Under the pieces are notes generated by a model, which was not told where the DNA came from, did not search any database, and was given only the letters and a program-made list of their open reading frames with translations. Position numbers and translations under genes: made by a program. A stretch of 64,000 nucleotides of DNA from Streptomyces sp. NBC_01198 (GTDB lineage Bacteria > Actinomycetota > Actinomycetes > Streptomycetales > Streptomycetaceae), in contig NZ_CP108568.1 in the NCBI RefSeq assembly GCF_036010485.1, forward strand, positions 5,852,501 to 5,916,500, in the 5' to 3' direction. Positions within the stretch are counted from its first letter, which is position 1. Each line of letters opens with the position of its first letter. Below, piece after piece: positions 33,717-42,703 of the stretch.

Positions 33717-35254
33717 CGTGCCTTCTCCAGTACCGCCATCGCCGCGTTGTGCCCGGGGACACCGCTCACCCCGCCGCCGCGGACCGCGCCCGCGCCGCAC
33801 AAGTAGACGTTCGCATACGAGGTGCCCACGCCCCACCTGCCCGTGCTGTCGGCCAGGCCCTCCTCGGCGCAGGGCCACGCCAGGTCCTGGTGGAAGATGT
33901 GCCCGCCGGGCAGCCCCACCTCCCGCTCCAGGTCCAGCGGCGACTTCGCCTCGATGCACGGCCGCCCCTCGGCGTCCAGCGCCAGGCAGCTCTCCAGCGG
34001 CTCGGCGAGCACCGCGTCCAGCTGGGCCAGGGTGGCCCGCAGCAGCGCCTCCTTGGTGCCCGCGGGATCCGCCGCGAAGAGCCGCGCGGGAGCGTGCAGG
34101 CCGAACAGCGTCAGCGTGTGCATGCCGCGGCCGGCCAGCTCGGGGGAGAGGATCGAGGGGTCGGTCAGGCTGTGGCAGTAGATCTCCGACGGCGGCGCGT
34201 CCGGCACCTGCCCGGCCGCCGCCTGCTCGTACGCGGCCTGCAGCCCGCCGTAGCCCTCCGCGACGTGGAAGGTCCCGGCGAAGGCCTCCCGCGGATCGAC
34301 GGAGGCGTCCCGCAGCCGCGGCAGGCGGCGCAGCAGCATGTTGACCTTGAGCTGGGCGCCCTCCGGCGCGGGCACCGGCGGCTGCTCGCCGAGCAGTGCC
34401 GCGAGGGTGTAAGGGGAGGCGTTCACCAGGACGTCGCGCGCCTCGACGATGCGGCCGTCGGTGAAGGTCACCTCGGCGTGTACGCCGTCGGCCGCGATCG
34501 CCGTCACCTCGGTGCCGGTGACGATCTCCGCGCCGGCCGCGCGGGCGGCCTCGGCGAGCGCGCCGGTGAACGCGCCCATGCCGCCCACCGGGACGTCCCA
34601 GTCGCCGGTGCCGCCGCCGATGACGTGGTAGAGGAAGCAGCGGTTCTGCCGCAGCGACGGGTCGTGCGCGTAGGTGAAGGTGCCGATCAGGGCGTCGGTG
34701 AGCACGATGCCGCGCACGGTGTCGTCGGCGAAGAACTCCTCCACGGTCTCGCCCAGCGGGCGCTCGAACAGCGCGGACCAGGCCTCCGGGTCGCCGACCC
34801 GGCGCTCCAGCTCGGCCCGGGTGGGCAGCGGCTGCGTGAGCGTCGGGAAGACGGCCTGCGCCACCCGGTGCGTCATCGCGTAGAAACGCTCCCAGGACGC
34901 GTACTCCCGGTCCGAACCGGTCAGCCGCGCGAAGCCCTCGCGGGTCCTGGCCCGGTCCTGCGCGTCGACCAGCAGGCCGCGGTCGCCGTGCGGGGTGTAC
35001 GAGGAGATCCGGCGGCGCCGGACCGCGAAGTCCAGGCCGAGGTCGTCCACGATCTTCCTGGGCAGGAGGCTGACCAGGTACGAGTAGCGCGACAGGCGGG
35101 CGTCCAGCCCGCTGAACGCCCGGGTCGACACCGCGGCGCCGCCGACCGCGTCGAGCCGCTCGACCACCAGGACGCTGCGGCCCGCCCGTGCCAGGTAGGC
35201 CGCCGCCACCAGCCCGTTGTGCCCGCCACCCACCACGACCACGTCATACGCCAT
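33713..35254 (-). CDS. CrtI/phytoene-desaturase-type FAD oxidoreductase
   Basis: A 513-residue flavoprotein. The N-terminal FAD motif is VVVVGGGHNGLVAAAYLARAG, followed by VVERLDAVGG. GGTGDWDVPVGGMGAFTGALAEAA in the middle and the C-terminal YLCGAGAVRGGGVSGVPGHNAA match the large CrtI-like amine oxidase/desaturase family (PYROXD2-related rather than true phytoene desaturase). There are no carotenoid genes nearby. The stop overlaps the corA start by 4 nt. Substrate unknown. Confidence 0.85.
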   Translation of the reverse strand: MAYDVVVVGGGHNGLVAAAYLARAGRSVLVVERLDAVGGAAVSTRAFSGLDARLSRYSYLVSLLPRKIVDDLGLDFAVRRRRISSYTPHGDRGLLVDAQDRARTREGFARLTGSDREYASWERFYAMTHRVAQAVFPTLTQPLPTRAELERRVGDPEAWSALFERPLGETVEEFFADDTVRGIVLTDALIGTFTYAHDPSLRQNRCFLYHVIGGGTGDWDVPVGGMGAFTGALAEAARAAGAEIVTGTEVTAIAADGVHAEVTFTDGRIVEARDVLVNASPYTLAALLGEQPPVPAPEGAQLKVNMLLRRLPRLRDASVDPREAFAGTFHVAEGYGGLQAAYEQAAAGQVPDAPPSEIYCHSLTDPSILSPELAGRGMHTLTLFGLHAPARLFAADPAGTKEALLRATLAQLDAVLAEPLESCLALDAEGRPCIEAKSPLDLEREVGLPGGHIFHQDLAWPCAEEGLADSTGRWGVGTSYANVYLCGAGAVRGGGVSGVPGHNAAMAVLEKAR

Positions 35255-35324
35255 TCCCGCACCCTAGAGGGTCCGCACTCACCCCTGCCCGGCTGCCACC
35301 ACGCTCCCCCCGCGGTTCCCCCTG

Positions 35325-35583
35325 GGTGGGTGCCACTTGCCGTGGCGTTTCGCTTTGCCGCGCCGTCGTGGCTTGTCGCGCAGTTCCCCGCGCCCCTGAA
35401 AAACGCTCACCCTCTCCCCAGAGGGCACCCCCCGTGGGGCGCGGGGAGCTGCGCGCGCAACCACGATGGTGGGAATGACGTGCCGCTACAGCGAGTGGCA
35501 CCCCCTGAGGGGCGCGGGGAACTGCGCGCCCAGCCACGATGGCGGGAATGACGCACCGCCACGGCAAGTGGCACCCCCCCGAG
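35325..35583. repeat. Cluster of three repeat units, one inverted and two tandem
   Basis: Two ~73-nt direct units begin GGGGCGCGGGGA at 35436 and 35509; each runs through CCACGATGG, GGGAATGACG and AAGTGGCACC-like blocks. A third copy in the opposite orientation covers about 35325-35398 (GCGCAGTTCCCCGCGCCCC on the plus strand). The core equals the start of the repeats at 14.9 and 43.6 kb. This explains most of the 388-nt gap between the oxidoreductase gene and the next gene; I see no coding sequence in it. Confidence 0.7.
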
Positions 35584-35642
35584 GGCGCACGGGCGGCGAG
35601 CCACCGCACGTGGCAACCCCAGCCCGGGCCGGAGGCCGGTGT

Positions 35643-35855
35643 TCAGGACTTGTCGTCCCACCGGGGATCCGTGTCCCATTCCAGATTGCGCTCCGCGGCC
35701 GTCTCCATCGCGTGCTCGGCCGCCGCCTTCGTCGGGTACGGCCCGAAGCGGTTCTTGGACGGGCAGTCCGGGCCCTCCTCGGCCCGCTTGTGCTCGATGC
35801 AGTAGAACCACTCGCCCGGCTTCCCCGCCGGCTTCTTCACTCGGAAGACCGCCAT
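35643..35855 (-). CDS. Small conserved hypothetical protein
   Basis: A 70-residue hydrophilic protein with two cysteines (FYCIEHKRAEEGPDCPSKNRFGPY). An aromatic start, a KAAAEHAMETAAERN helix and a WDTDPRWDD tail suggest a compact alpha/beta fold like the short actinomycete-only proteins that often accompany core genes. ATG 35855 has AGGAGAAG upstream at good spacing, and codon use is normal for the window. Divergent from the methionine aminopeptidase gene. Function not recognised. Confidence 0.7.
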   Translation of the reverse strand: MAVFRVKKPAGKPGEWFYCIEHKRAEEGPDCPSKNRFGPYPTKAAAEHAMETAAERNLEWDTDPRWDDKS

Positions 35856-35961
35856 CTGCTTCTCCTGTCGTCGGGCCCTGGGTGGAGCCCGCCGCCGCCG
35901 CGCCACGGGCGGAGCCCCATGCGGCCAGCCTGCCCGATCACACGCGGATACACTCGTCGGT

Positions 35962-36819
35962 ATGTCTGGTCAGTCGCTGCTCGTCCCCGGCAAGCTGTCG
36001 CCCCCACGGCACGTGCCCGCCTCGATTCCGCGTCCCGAATACGTGGGCAGGCCCGGGCCGGCGCCGTACACGGGGCCGGAGGTCCAGGACGCGGACACCG
36101 TGGAGCGGATGCGGGTCGCCTCGCGGATCGCCGCGCGGGCGATGGAGGAGGCGGCGAAGGCCGTCGCGCCCGGGGTGACCACGGACGAGCTGGACCGGAT
36201 CGCGCACGAGTACATGGTCGGGCAGGGGGCGTACCCCTCGGACCTGGGCTACCGCGGCTTCCCGAAGTCGCTGTGCACCTCGCTCAACGAGGTGATCTGC
36301 CACGGCATCCCCGACTCGACCGTGCTGCGCGACGGCGACATCGTGAATCTGGACGTGACCGCGTACATCCACGGGGTGCACGGCGACTGCAACGCCACCT
36401 ATCTGGTCGGCGACGTGGACGAGGAGTCGCGGCTGCTGGTGGAGCGCACCCGGGAGTCGCTGGCGCGCGCGATCAGGACGGTGCGGCCCGGGCGGCAGAT
36501 CAACGTGATCGGGCGGGTCATCGAGTCCTACGCCAAGCGCTTCGGCTACGGAGTGGTGCGGGACTTCACCGGGCACGGCATCAACACCTCGTTCCACTCC
36601 GGGCTGATCATCCCGCACTACGACGACCCGCGGGCGACCACCGTGATGCAGCCGGGCATGACCTTCACGATCGAGCCGATGCTGACGCTGGGCACGCACG
36701 AGTACGACATGTGGGACGACGGGTGGACGGTGGTCACCAAGGACCGCAAGCGCACCGCCCAGTTCGAGCACACGCTGGTCGTCACCGCGGACGGTGCGGA
36801 GATCCTGACCCTGCCGTGA
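35962..36819 (+). CDS. map: Type I methionine aminopeptidase
   Basis: A 285-residue enzyme removing N-terminal methionine from nascent proteins. All five metal ligands are visible: D131, D142, H205, E238 and E269; the substrate-binding H114 is in VICHGIPD. An N-terminal extension of ~40 residues carries a Pro-rich RPEYVGRPGP segment, as in the longer actinomycete paralogue. ATG 35962 lacks a ribosome site, but TACACT at 35949-35954 lies 7 nt before it, so the message may be leaderless. Confidence 0.96.
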   Translation: MSGQSLLVPGKLSPPRHVPASIPRPEYVGRPGPAPYTGPEVQDADTVERMRVASRIAARAMEEAAKAVAPGVTTDELDRIAHEYMVGQGAYPSDLGYRGFPKSLCTSLNEVICHGIPDSTVLRDGDIVNLDVTAYIHGVHGDCNATYLVGDVDEESRLLVERTRESLARAIRTVRPGRQINVIGRVIESYAKRFGYGVVRDFTGHGINTSFHSGLIIPHYDDPRATTVMQPGMTFTIEPMLTLGTHEYDMWDDGWTVVTKDRKRTAQFEHTLVVTADGAEILTLP

Positions 36820-36885
36820 GCGGCCGCCTCCGGCGGGTAGGGTGGCGGCGATTGTGCGGATGAGTTGCTGAGGAGCCGACGCGCC

Positions 36886-37854
36886 ATGAACCGCCGCAGG
36901 GTGTGCCTCCGGGCCGCCGCCATCGCGCTGACGCTGCCGCTGGCCGGGTGCATGACGGTGCACGGCGAGCGGGAGCGGATCCCGTCGGTGCAGAAGGCGG
37001 AGGCCGCGCGGGTGCTGGCCGACTTCGCCGCGGTCAACAACCGGGTCGGCAGGACCTACGACGCCAAGGCGGTCGCCACGGTCGAGTCGGGCCCCCTCGG
37101 GGCCACCGACGAGGCCGGGTTGCGTGCGAAACACACCAACCACCCGCAGGGCAACCCCGGTTACCAGCCGCTGGTCTTCTCCGACTCGCGGTATCTGATA
37201 CCCCGGCAGGTCGGCTGGCCGAAGTTCTTCGTCGCCGACACCGCCACCAACCGCGCCGCCGGCGCGCGGTGGCTGCTGGTCTTCCGGCGGTCGGCCGCCG
37301 GCCAGCCGTGGAAGGCGTCCTACGTCGCGTCGGTGGCCACCGCGGACCTGCCGAAGTTCGCCCAGGACAAGGACGGTCACTCGGTCGCCCTCGGGCTCGC
37401 CGGCACCGATCTGCTGGCGCAGCCAGGGCAGTTGAGCGCCGACTACGGCAGCTATCTCGGCGGCAGCGGTACGAGCGAGGTCTTCGCGGACGGCCCGTCC
37501 ACCTCGCAGTTGCGGGCGGACCGCAACGCGCACGCCAGGACCGCCGACTCCGTCACCCAGTACGCCGACCAGCCCGCCTCGGGCGGCGACTTCACGCCGG
37601 TCGCGCTGCGGACGGCCGACGGCGGCGCGCTGGTCTTCTTCGCGTCCCACCACCAGTCGCGGGCGACCTTCAGGGCCGGCTACCGGCTCACGATCGACGA
37701 CGACACCAAGGCCCTGATGACCGGCACCCCGCGGACCTCGGTCACCCTGGTCCACCTGGCCGACGAGGCGGTCACCGTCCCGCCGGCCGGCGGCAGCGGC
37801 AAGGTCGTCTTCCTCAGCCGGGTGGTCGGCCTGGTCACCGCCAAGGGCGAGTAG
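36886..37854 (+). CDS. Putative lipoprotein, unknown function
   Basis: A 322-residue exported protein. The signal starts NRRRVCLRAA and ends in lipobox LPLAGC. The mature part is a soluble alpha/beta protein with no repeats; YLIPRQVGWPKFFVADT and GGALVFFASHHQSRATF are its most conserved-looking stretches. I do not recognise a named domain, though similar actinomycete lipoproteins of this size are common. ATG 36886 has GAGGAGC at 10-12 nt. It follows map by 66 nt in the same direction. Confidence 0.78.
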   Translation: MNRRRVCLRAAAIALTLPLAGCMTVHGERERIPSVQKAEAARVLADFAAVNNRVGRTYDAKAVATVESGPLGATDEAGLRAKHTNHPQGNPGYQPLVFSDSRYLIPRQVGWPKFFVADTATNRAAGARWLLVFRRSAAGQPWKASYVASVATADLPKFAQDKDGHSVALGLAGTDLLAQPGQLSADYGSYLGGSGTSEVFADGPSTSQLRADRNAHARTADSVTQYADQPASGGDFTPVALRTADGGALVFFASHHQSRATFRAGYRLTIDDDTKALMTGTPRTSVTLVHLADEAVTVPPAGGSGKVVFLSRVVGLVTAKGE

Positions 37855-37884
37855 GCCGGCGGCGGGCAGGGCGTCGCGCGGAGG

Positions 37885-38601
37885 TCAGCGCAGCCAGGTG
37901 GCCGGTACGCGCTCGGGCTCGTAGGCGAACTGCGCGCAGGCGTCGGACAGGACGTCGAGCACCGGCAGCGGGTCGGGCAGCGGCAGGTCGAGGTCGTGCT
38001 GGGGCAGCCATTCGACGGTGTGCCCGGACGGCAGCCGGGACGGCGGCAGCAGCACGTAACTGCCGCGGGAGTGCCAGCGGATGCCGGGGTGCTCCTCGGC
38101 GGTCTCCGGGTGGCTGTCCAGCTCGCAGGGCCACCACTCGTCCTCGTCGGCGGGATTGCCGCGGGTCTCGGTGAAGAACAGCAGCCGGTCGGCGCGGGCG
38201 GCGACCGGGCCGAGGGTGGCCCCGTCGGCGATCAGCCGTTCGATGGCGAGGCGGCCGGCCTCGGCGGGGACGTCGAGGACGTCGTGCGCGATGCCGGTGG
38301 CGGTGACGAAGTTGGCCAGCGGGTCGGTGCGCAGCCAGTGGTCGATCTTGTCCGGGTCGGTGCTCGCCTGGGTCTGCCAGGCCAGCGAGACCGGGTGGAC
38401 GGCGGGGATCGGACAGCCGATCCGTTCGCACGAACAGCCGAAGTTGGCGGGGTGCGCGGCGGGCGCGACCGGGAAGCCGGCGATGGCGGCTGCTCTGACC
38501 AGGGGGTCTCGGCGCAGGTCCGGCTCTGCTGCCCGGGCGGCACTCGTGGTGCCCTCCGTCCGGCGGCGCACCCACTCGGACAACCTGCTCTTGCCTGCCA
38601 T
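37885..38601 (-). CDS. Bifunctional primase/polymerase (prim-pol) domain protein
   Basis: A 238-residue protein matching the short chromosomal prim-pol-like proteins of Streptomyces. Landmarks are AAAIAGFPVAPAAHP near the start, FGCSCERIGCPIPAVHP with three cysteines, DKIDHWLRTDPLANFVTATG, and LPPSRLPSGHTVEW near 195. It lacks a helicase or PriCT domain, unlike plasmid and ICE replication proteins, so a replication role is doubtful. ATG 38601 has GGAAGGAG upstream. It converges with the lipoprotein gene. Confidence 0.78.
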   Translation of the reverse strand: MAGKSRLSEWVRRRTEGTTSAARAAEPDLRRDPLVRAAAIAGFPVAPAAHPANFGCSCERIGCPIPAVHPVSLAWQTQASTDPDKIDHWLRTDPLANFVTATGIAHDVLDVPAEAGRLAIERLIADGATLGPVAARADRLLFFTETRGNPADEDEWWPCELDSHPETAEEHPGIRWHSRGSYVLLPPSRLPSGHTVEWLPQHDLDLPLPDPLPVLDVLSDACAQFAYEPERVPATWLR

Positions 38602-38713
38602 CGAGCTCCTTCCCTCGCCCCCGTCCCGCGGTGTCCACGGTACGCGGCTGGTGGAGGACATCCTCCCTCTTGCCGGGTATGAACACCCACCCGGGGTGGA
38701 AGTGTTCCTCTGC

Positions 38714-38766
38714 GATAATTTCCCGACAGCATGTCGGCAAGCAACCGGCTCAGGTGCGCCTGAGCC
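38714..38766 (+). promoter_or_regulatory. Candidate promoter/operator area of the heme oxygenase gene
   Basis: GATAAT at 38714-38719 is a good -10. Two inverted repeats follow: CCGACA-GCA-TGTCGG (38723-38737) and GGCTCAGG-TGCG-CCTGAGCC (38747-38766). Neither matches the iron box TTAGGTTAGG that I would expect for DmdR/IdeR control. No clear -35 was found. Confidence 0.35.
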
Positions 38767-38821
38767 GTCCGGACCGAGCCGGCGTCGCCGGCCGGTCCAG
38801 CCGCCCGAAACCGGAGGTCAG

Positions 38822-39475
38822 ATGTCCGTGCAGCCCTTCTCCGCCGTCATCCGCGACGCGAGCCGGCAGCAGCACACCGAGGCGGAGAACTCCGCCTTCA
38901 TGGCCGACCTGCTGGGCGGGCGGCTCGGCGTCGCCGCCTACGCCCGCTACACCGAGCAGCTGTGGTTCGTCTACCGGGCGCTGGAGGAGGGCGCCGCCCG
39001 GCTCGCCGGCGACCCGGTGGCCGGGCCGTTCGTACGCCCGGAGCTGCTCAGGGTGGCCGAGCTGGAGCGCGACCTGGGGCATCTGCTCGGGGACGGCTGG
39101 CAGCGCCGGGCGGCGCCGCTGGCGGCCACCGCCGACTACGCCGCCCGGATCACCGAGACCGCGGCCGGCTGGCCGGCCGGCTATGTCGCGCACCACTACA
39201 CCCGCTATCTGGGCGACCTGTCAGGCGGCCAGGTGATCCGCGGCATCGCCGAGAAGACCTGGGACCTCCCGCACAAGGGCGACGGCGTGCGCTTCTACGT
39301 CTTCGAGGGCATCCCCAACCCCGCCGCCTTCAAGCGCGACTACCGCCAGCTGCTCGACGTCCTGCCGCTGGACGACCTGGAGCGGCAGCGGGTGGTGGAC
39401 GAGTGCCGGACCGCCTTCGCGCTGAACAGCGCGCTCTTCACCGCGCTGGGAGAGGCCTTCCCGCGCAGTGCCTGA
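38822..39475 (+). CDS. Heme oxygenase (biliverdin-producing)
   Basis: A 217-residue all-helical heme oxygenase of usual length. The proximal heme ligand is H18 in SRQQHTEAE, and the distal-helix glycine motif is GDLSGG (131-136) within HHYTRYLGDLSGGQVIRG. The enzyme opens heme to biliverdin, CO and iron, in the cytoplasm, for iron recovery or heme detoxification. ATG 38822 follows a GGAGG at 38814-38818 that is rather close; no better start exists. No heme uptake genes are adjacent. Confidence 0.94.
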   Translation: MSVQPFSAVIRDASRQQHTEAENSAFMADLLGGRLGVAAYARYTEQLWFVYRALEEGAARLAGDPVAGPFVRPELLRVAELERDLGHLLGDGWQRRAAPLAATADYAARITETAAGWPAGYVAHHYTRYLGDLSGGQVIRGIAEKTWDLPHKGDGVRFYVFEGIPNPAAFKRDYRQLLDVLPLDDLERQRVVDECRTAFALNSALFTALGEAFPRSA

Positions 39476-39714
39476 CCCGGGCGGCCGGGACGCCGCCCCG
39501 GCGGCGGCGCGGGGCCCGACCGGCCCGGCGCGGGAGCGCCCGACCGGCCCGCCGCGGGAGTATCTGTCGCGCGCACGTACTTCTCGTTGAAGTCCGCTCC
39601 CGGACGGCGGGATCGGGCGCACAATCCTCGTAGTACCTCCTCGGCCGGGCCGACCGCCGGGCGGGGGACGGCACTGTGCACCCCAGGCACACTCACCACC
39701 ACGAGGAGCCCTCA

Positions 39715-40548
39715 TTGCGCACTGCGACACCCCGCCGGTATCTGATGTGCCCCCCGACACACTTCCGGGTGGCGTACTCCATCAACCCGTGGATGGACCC
39801 GGACAAACCGGTGGACCCGGCGCTCGCGCTCTTCCAGTGGGAGGACCTGCGCGACCGCTACCGCTCCCTCGGCCACACCGTCGAGATCCTCGACCCGGTC
39901 GCGGGCCTGCCCGACATGGTCTTCGCCGCGAACGGCGCCACCGTCGTGGACGGCCGGGTGCTGGGCGCGCGCTTCGCCAACCCCGAGCGGGCCGCCGAGG
40001 CCCCGGCGCACCTGGCCTGGTTCCTGGCCCGCGCGGCCGCCTTCGCCGACATACGCGAGCCGGACCATGTCAACGAGGCCGAGGGCGACTTCGCCGTCAC
40101 CTCCTCCTGGCTGCTGGCCGGCCAGGGCTTCCGCAGCAGCCCGCTGGCGCACGACGAGGCGCAGGAGTTCTTCGGGCGGCCGGTGATCAGCCTGGAACTG
40201 ACCGACCCGCGCTACTACCACCTGGACACCGCGCTGGCCGTCCTGGACGACACCGCCGACGAGATCATGTACTTCCCCGGCGCCTTCTCGCCCGGCTCCC
40301 GGGCGGTCCTCGCCCGGCTCTTCCCCGGCGCGCTGCTCGCCACCGCCGAGGACGCGGGCGTCTTCGGCCTCAACGCGGTGAGCGACGGGCACACCGTCCT
40401 GCTGCCGAGGGACGCCACCGGGCTCTTCGACCCGCTGCGGGAGCGCGGCTACGCCCCTGTCGGCGTCGACATGTCGGAATTCCACAAGGCCGGAGGCAGC
40501 GTCAAGTGCTGCACCATGGAGCTGCGTCCGGCGCCGCCGCCCGCCTGA
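39715..40548 (+). CDS. ddaH: Dimethylarginine dimethylaminohydrolase family protein
   Basis: A 277-residue amidinotransferase-fold hydrolase. The catalytic set is visible: Glu near 122-124 (NEAEGDF), H169 in YYHLDTAL and a cysteine in SVKCCTMEL (C265/C266, C265 most likely). It would hydrolyse N-methylated arginines to citrulline, or act on a related arginine substrate. TTG 39715 is chosen because GAGGAG sits 7 nt upstream; the GTG at 39676 would add an unconserved His-rich lead and has no site. Confidence 0.9.
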   Translation: MRTATPRRYLMCPPTHFRVAYSINPWMDPDKPVDPALALFQWEDLRDRYRSLGHTVEILDPVAGLPDMVFAANGATVVDGRVLGARFANPERAAEAPAHLAWFLARAAAFADIREPDHVNEAEGDFAVTSSWLLAGQGFRSSPLAHDEAQEFFGRPVISLELTDPRYYHLDTALAVLDDTADEIMYFPGAFSPGSRAVLARLFPGALLATAEDAGVFGLNAVSDGHTVLLPRDATGLFDPLRERGYAPVGVDMSEFHKAGGSVKCCTMELRPAPPPA

Positions 40549-40628
40549 GCCGCACGCGCCGGGTGATCCCCGCCACCCCGGCGGGGTGCCGGCCGCCGGG
40601 GCGCCCCGGACCTGGCAGGATCGCCGTC

Positions 40629-41360
40629 ATGACTCACGCTGACGACAGCACGACCGCACCGCCCGCAGGAGCCCCCGCGAAGGCCCCGGCCAAGGACCCC
40701 AGGGAGCTGCCGGACGTGTCCGGCCTGGTGGTCGGGGTGCTCGGCGGCACCGGCGACCAGGGCCGCGGCCTGGCCTACCGGCTGGGCAGGGCCGGCCAGC
40801 AGGTGATCATCGGCTCGCGCAGCGCCGAGCGCGCGCGGAGCGCCGCGGAGGAGCTCGGCGCCGGCGTCGAGGGGGCCGACAACGCCGAGTGCGCCCGGCG
40901 CAGCGACGTGGTGATCGTCGCGGTGCCGTGGGACGGCCACGCCGGGATCCTGGAGTCGCTGCGCGCCGAACTGGCCGGCAAGCTCGTCGTGGACTGCGTC
41001 AACCCGCTCGGCTTCGACAAGCAGGGCGCGTACGCGCTCACCCCCGACGAGGGCAGCGCCGCCCAGCAGGCCGCCGCACTGCTGCCCGACTCCCGGGTCA
41101 CCGCCGCCTTCCACCACCTCTCGGCGGTGCTGCTGCAGGACCCGGAGGTCGAGCAGATCGACACCGACGTGATGGTGCTCGGCGAGGTCCGCGCCGACAC
41201 CGACATCGTCCAGGCGCTCGCCGCCCGCATCCCCGGCATGCGCGGCGTCTTCGCCGGCCGGCTGCGCAACGCGCACCAGGTCGAGTCCCTGGTGGCCAAC
41301 CTCATCTCCGTCAACCGCCGTTACAAGGCCCACGCGGGACTGCGCCTGACCGACGTGTGA
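40629..41360 (+). CDS. npdG: NADPH:F420 oxidoreductase
   Basis: A 243-residue enzyme with an N-terminal NADP fold (VGVLGGTGDQGRGLAYRLGRAGQQVIIGSRS) and the F420-side helix region (CVNPLGFDKQGAY; FHHLSAVLLQDPE). It passes hydride between NADPH and coenzyme F420, which actinomycetes use in secondary metabolism and redox defence. A ~35-residue Ala/Pro lead precedes the fold. ATG 40629 has only a weak GGCAGGAT upstream. Single gene, 80 nt after ddaH. Confidence 0.92.
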   Translation: MTHADDSTTAPPAGAPAKAPAKDPRELPDVSGLVVGVLGGTGDQGRGLAYRLGRAGQQVIIGSRSAERARSAAEELGAGVEGADNAECARRSDVVIVAVPWDGHAGILESLRAELAGKLVVDCVNPLGFDKQGAYALTPDEGSAAQQAAALLPDSRVTAAFHHLSAVLLQDPEVEQIDTDVMVLGEVRADTDIVQALAARIPGMRGVFAGRLRNAHQVESLVANLISVNRRYKAHAGLRLTDV

Positions 41361-41415
41361 GCCGGCGGCCGGGTCCGGCCGGGGGATCGGGCAGCCCGGC
41401 CCTGCGGCCGGGTCC

Positions 41416-42354
41416 TCAGGCCACCCGCAGGACGACCTTGCCGCGCCGGCCGCCCCGCTCCAGCGCGGCATACGCGGCGGCCGTCCCGGACAGCGGCACC
41501 ACCTGGTCGACGGGTACGGTCAGCTGCCCGGCCTCGACCAGCCGCGACAGCTCGACCAGCCCGTCCCGGTCCGGCTCCACGACGAAGAACGCGCCGCGCG
41601 GCCCCGAACCGTCCTGCTCCGGCGGCGACACGATGCTCACCAGCACCCCGCTGTCCCGCAGCACCTGCCACGAGCGCTGCTGGACGTCGCCGCCCGCGGT
41701 GTCGAGGACCACGTCGACCTCGTCGACCAGGTCCTCGAAGCGCTCCGCCCGGTAGTCCACGGCGCGGGCGGCGCCCAACCCGCGGACGAAGTCCAGCTGG
41801 TCCGCCCCCGCCGTGCCGATCACCTCCGCGCCGAGCGCCACCGCGACCTGCACCGCGAGCGAGCCGACGCCGCCGGCGGCGCCGTGGACGAGCACCCGCC
41901 CGCCCTCGCGCAGGCCGCCGTGCCGTACCAGGCCCTGCCACGCGGTCAGCCCCGCGAGCGCCAGGGCGGCGGCCTCCTCGAAGCCGAGGGCCGCCGGTTT
42001 CGGCGCGAGCACCGCGGCCGGCACCGCGGTGAACTCCGCGGCGGCGCCGTCCCGGGTGAAGGGGATCAGCCCGAAGACCTCGTCGCCCACCGCAGGCCCG
42101 CCGCCCGCGGCGCCCTCGACCACGACCCCTGCGACCTCCTTCGCCGGGATCGCCGGCAGCCGCGGCTCGCCGCCGGGCGCCATGCTGTCGGTCCAGGTGG
42201 CGTCCCAGGCCAGCTCGCCCGGGGTGATCGACGCCGACCGCACCTCGACCAGCGCGTCGCCGTCACCCGGCACCGGGCGCGGTGCGACCTCGTAGGCCAG
42301 TACCTCAGGACCGCCGCGGCGGTGGCCGCGTACCGCGTGCATGGTGGTGTCCAC
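41416..42354 (-). CDS. Zinc-independent quinone-reductase-type MDR oxidoreductase
   Basis: A 312-residue NADP-dependent medium-chain reductase of the QOR/zeta-crystallin type. The GroES-like N-terminal half holds no structural-zinc cysteines. The NADP loop is VLVHGAAGGVGSLAVQVA (~145-162), and the C-terminal half closes with LERGGRRGKVVLRV. GTG 42354 is preferred because GGAAAGGA lies 7 nt upstream; ATG 42342 is an alternative. Such enzymes reduce quinones or enones. Convergent with npdG (55-nt gap). Confidence 0.88.
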   Translation of the reverse strand: MDTTMHAVRGHRRGGPEVLAYEVAPRPVPGDGDALVEVRSASITPGELAWDATWTDSMAPGGEPRLPAIPAKEVAGVVVEGAAGGGPAVGDEVFGLIPFTRDGAAAEFTAVPAAVLAPKPAALGFEEAAALALAGLTAWQGLVRHGGLREGGRVLVHGAAGGVGSLAVQVAVALGAEVIGTAGADQLDFVRGLGAARAVDYRAERFEDLVDEVDVVLDTAGGDVQQRSWQVLRDSGVLVSIVSPPEQDGSGPRGAFFVVEPDRDGLVELSRLVEAGQLTVPVDQVVPLSGTAAAYAALERGGRRGKVVLRVA

Positions 42355-42492
42355 GAAGACGTCCTTTCCGCGCCGGGGCGCTGTCGCCCCCCAGTCAACC
42401 GGCTCGGCGGGCCACCCGCCTCCCCGCCGTGGGGCATGGGGGACAATAGGTGGCCGCAACCCGTACGTGTCAGGACAGGAGCCGTCCACCCC

Positions 42493-42660
42493 ATGCCCCG
42501 CCTCGCCCTCTACGCACTCGTCGTGTGCGTGCTCGCCGTCGCTGCCGCCGTCGTGTCGTTCGTGAACGGCAACTGGCTGGGCGTGGTCTGGGTGCTGCTC
42601 GCCGGCGCGTCCAGCAACATGTGGTGGTACGCCCGCAGGAAGGCCCGCGCCGGCGCGTGA
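42493..42660 (+). CDS. Small membrane protein
   Basis: A 55-residue protein with two hydrophobic segments (ALYALVVCVLAVAAAVVSFV and WLGVVWVLLAGAS) joined by a short NGN turn, then a basic tail (RRKARAG). Typical of short Streptomyces membrane proteins with no assigned function. ATG 42493 has AGGAG about 11 nt upstream, a little distant. It is divergent from the oxidoreductase gene and convergent with the site-2 protease gene. Confidence 0.65.
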   Translation: MPRLALYALVVCVLAVAAAVVSFVNGNWLGVVWVLLAGASSNMWWYARRKARAGA

Positions 42661-42703
42661 GCCGCCGAGCCGGCCGCGGTGTCGGCCGTGGCGAGGCCCG
42701 GGG

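Noticed and set aside
39676..39714. GTG start 13 codons upstream of the DDAH start
   Set aside because: It has no ribosome site and adds an unconserved His-rich lead; TTG 39715 has GAGGAG at 7 nt.
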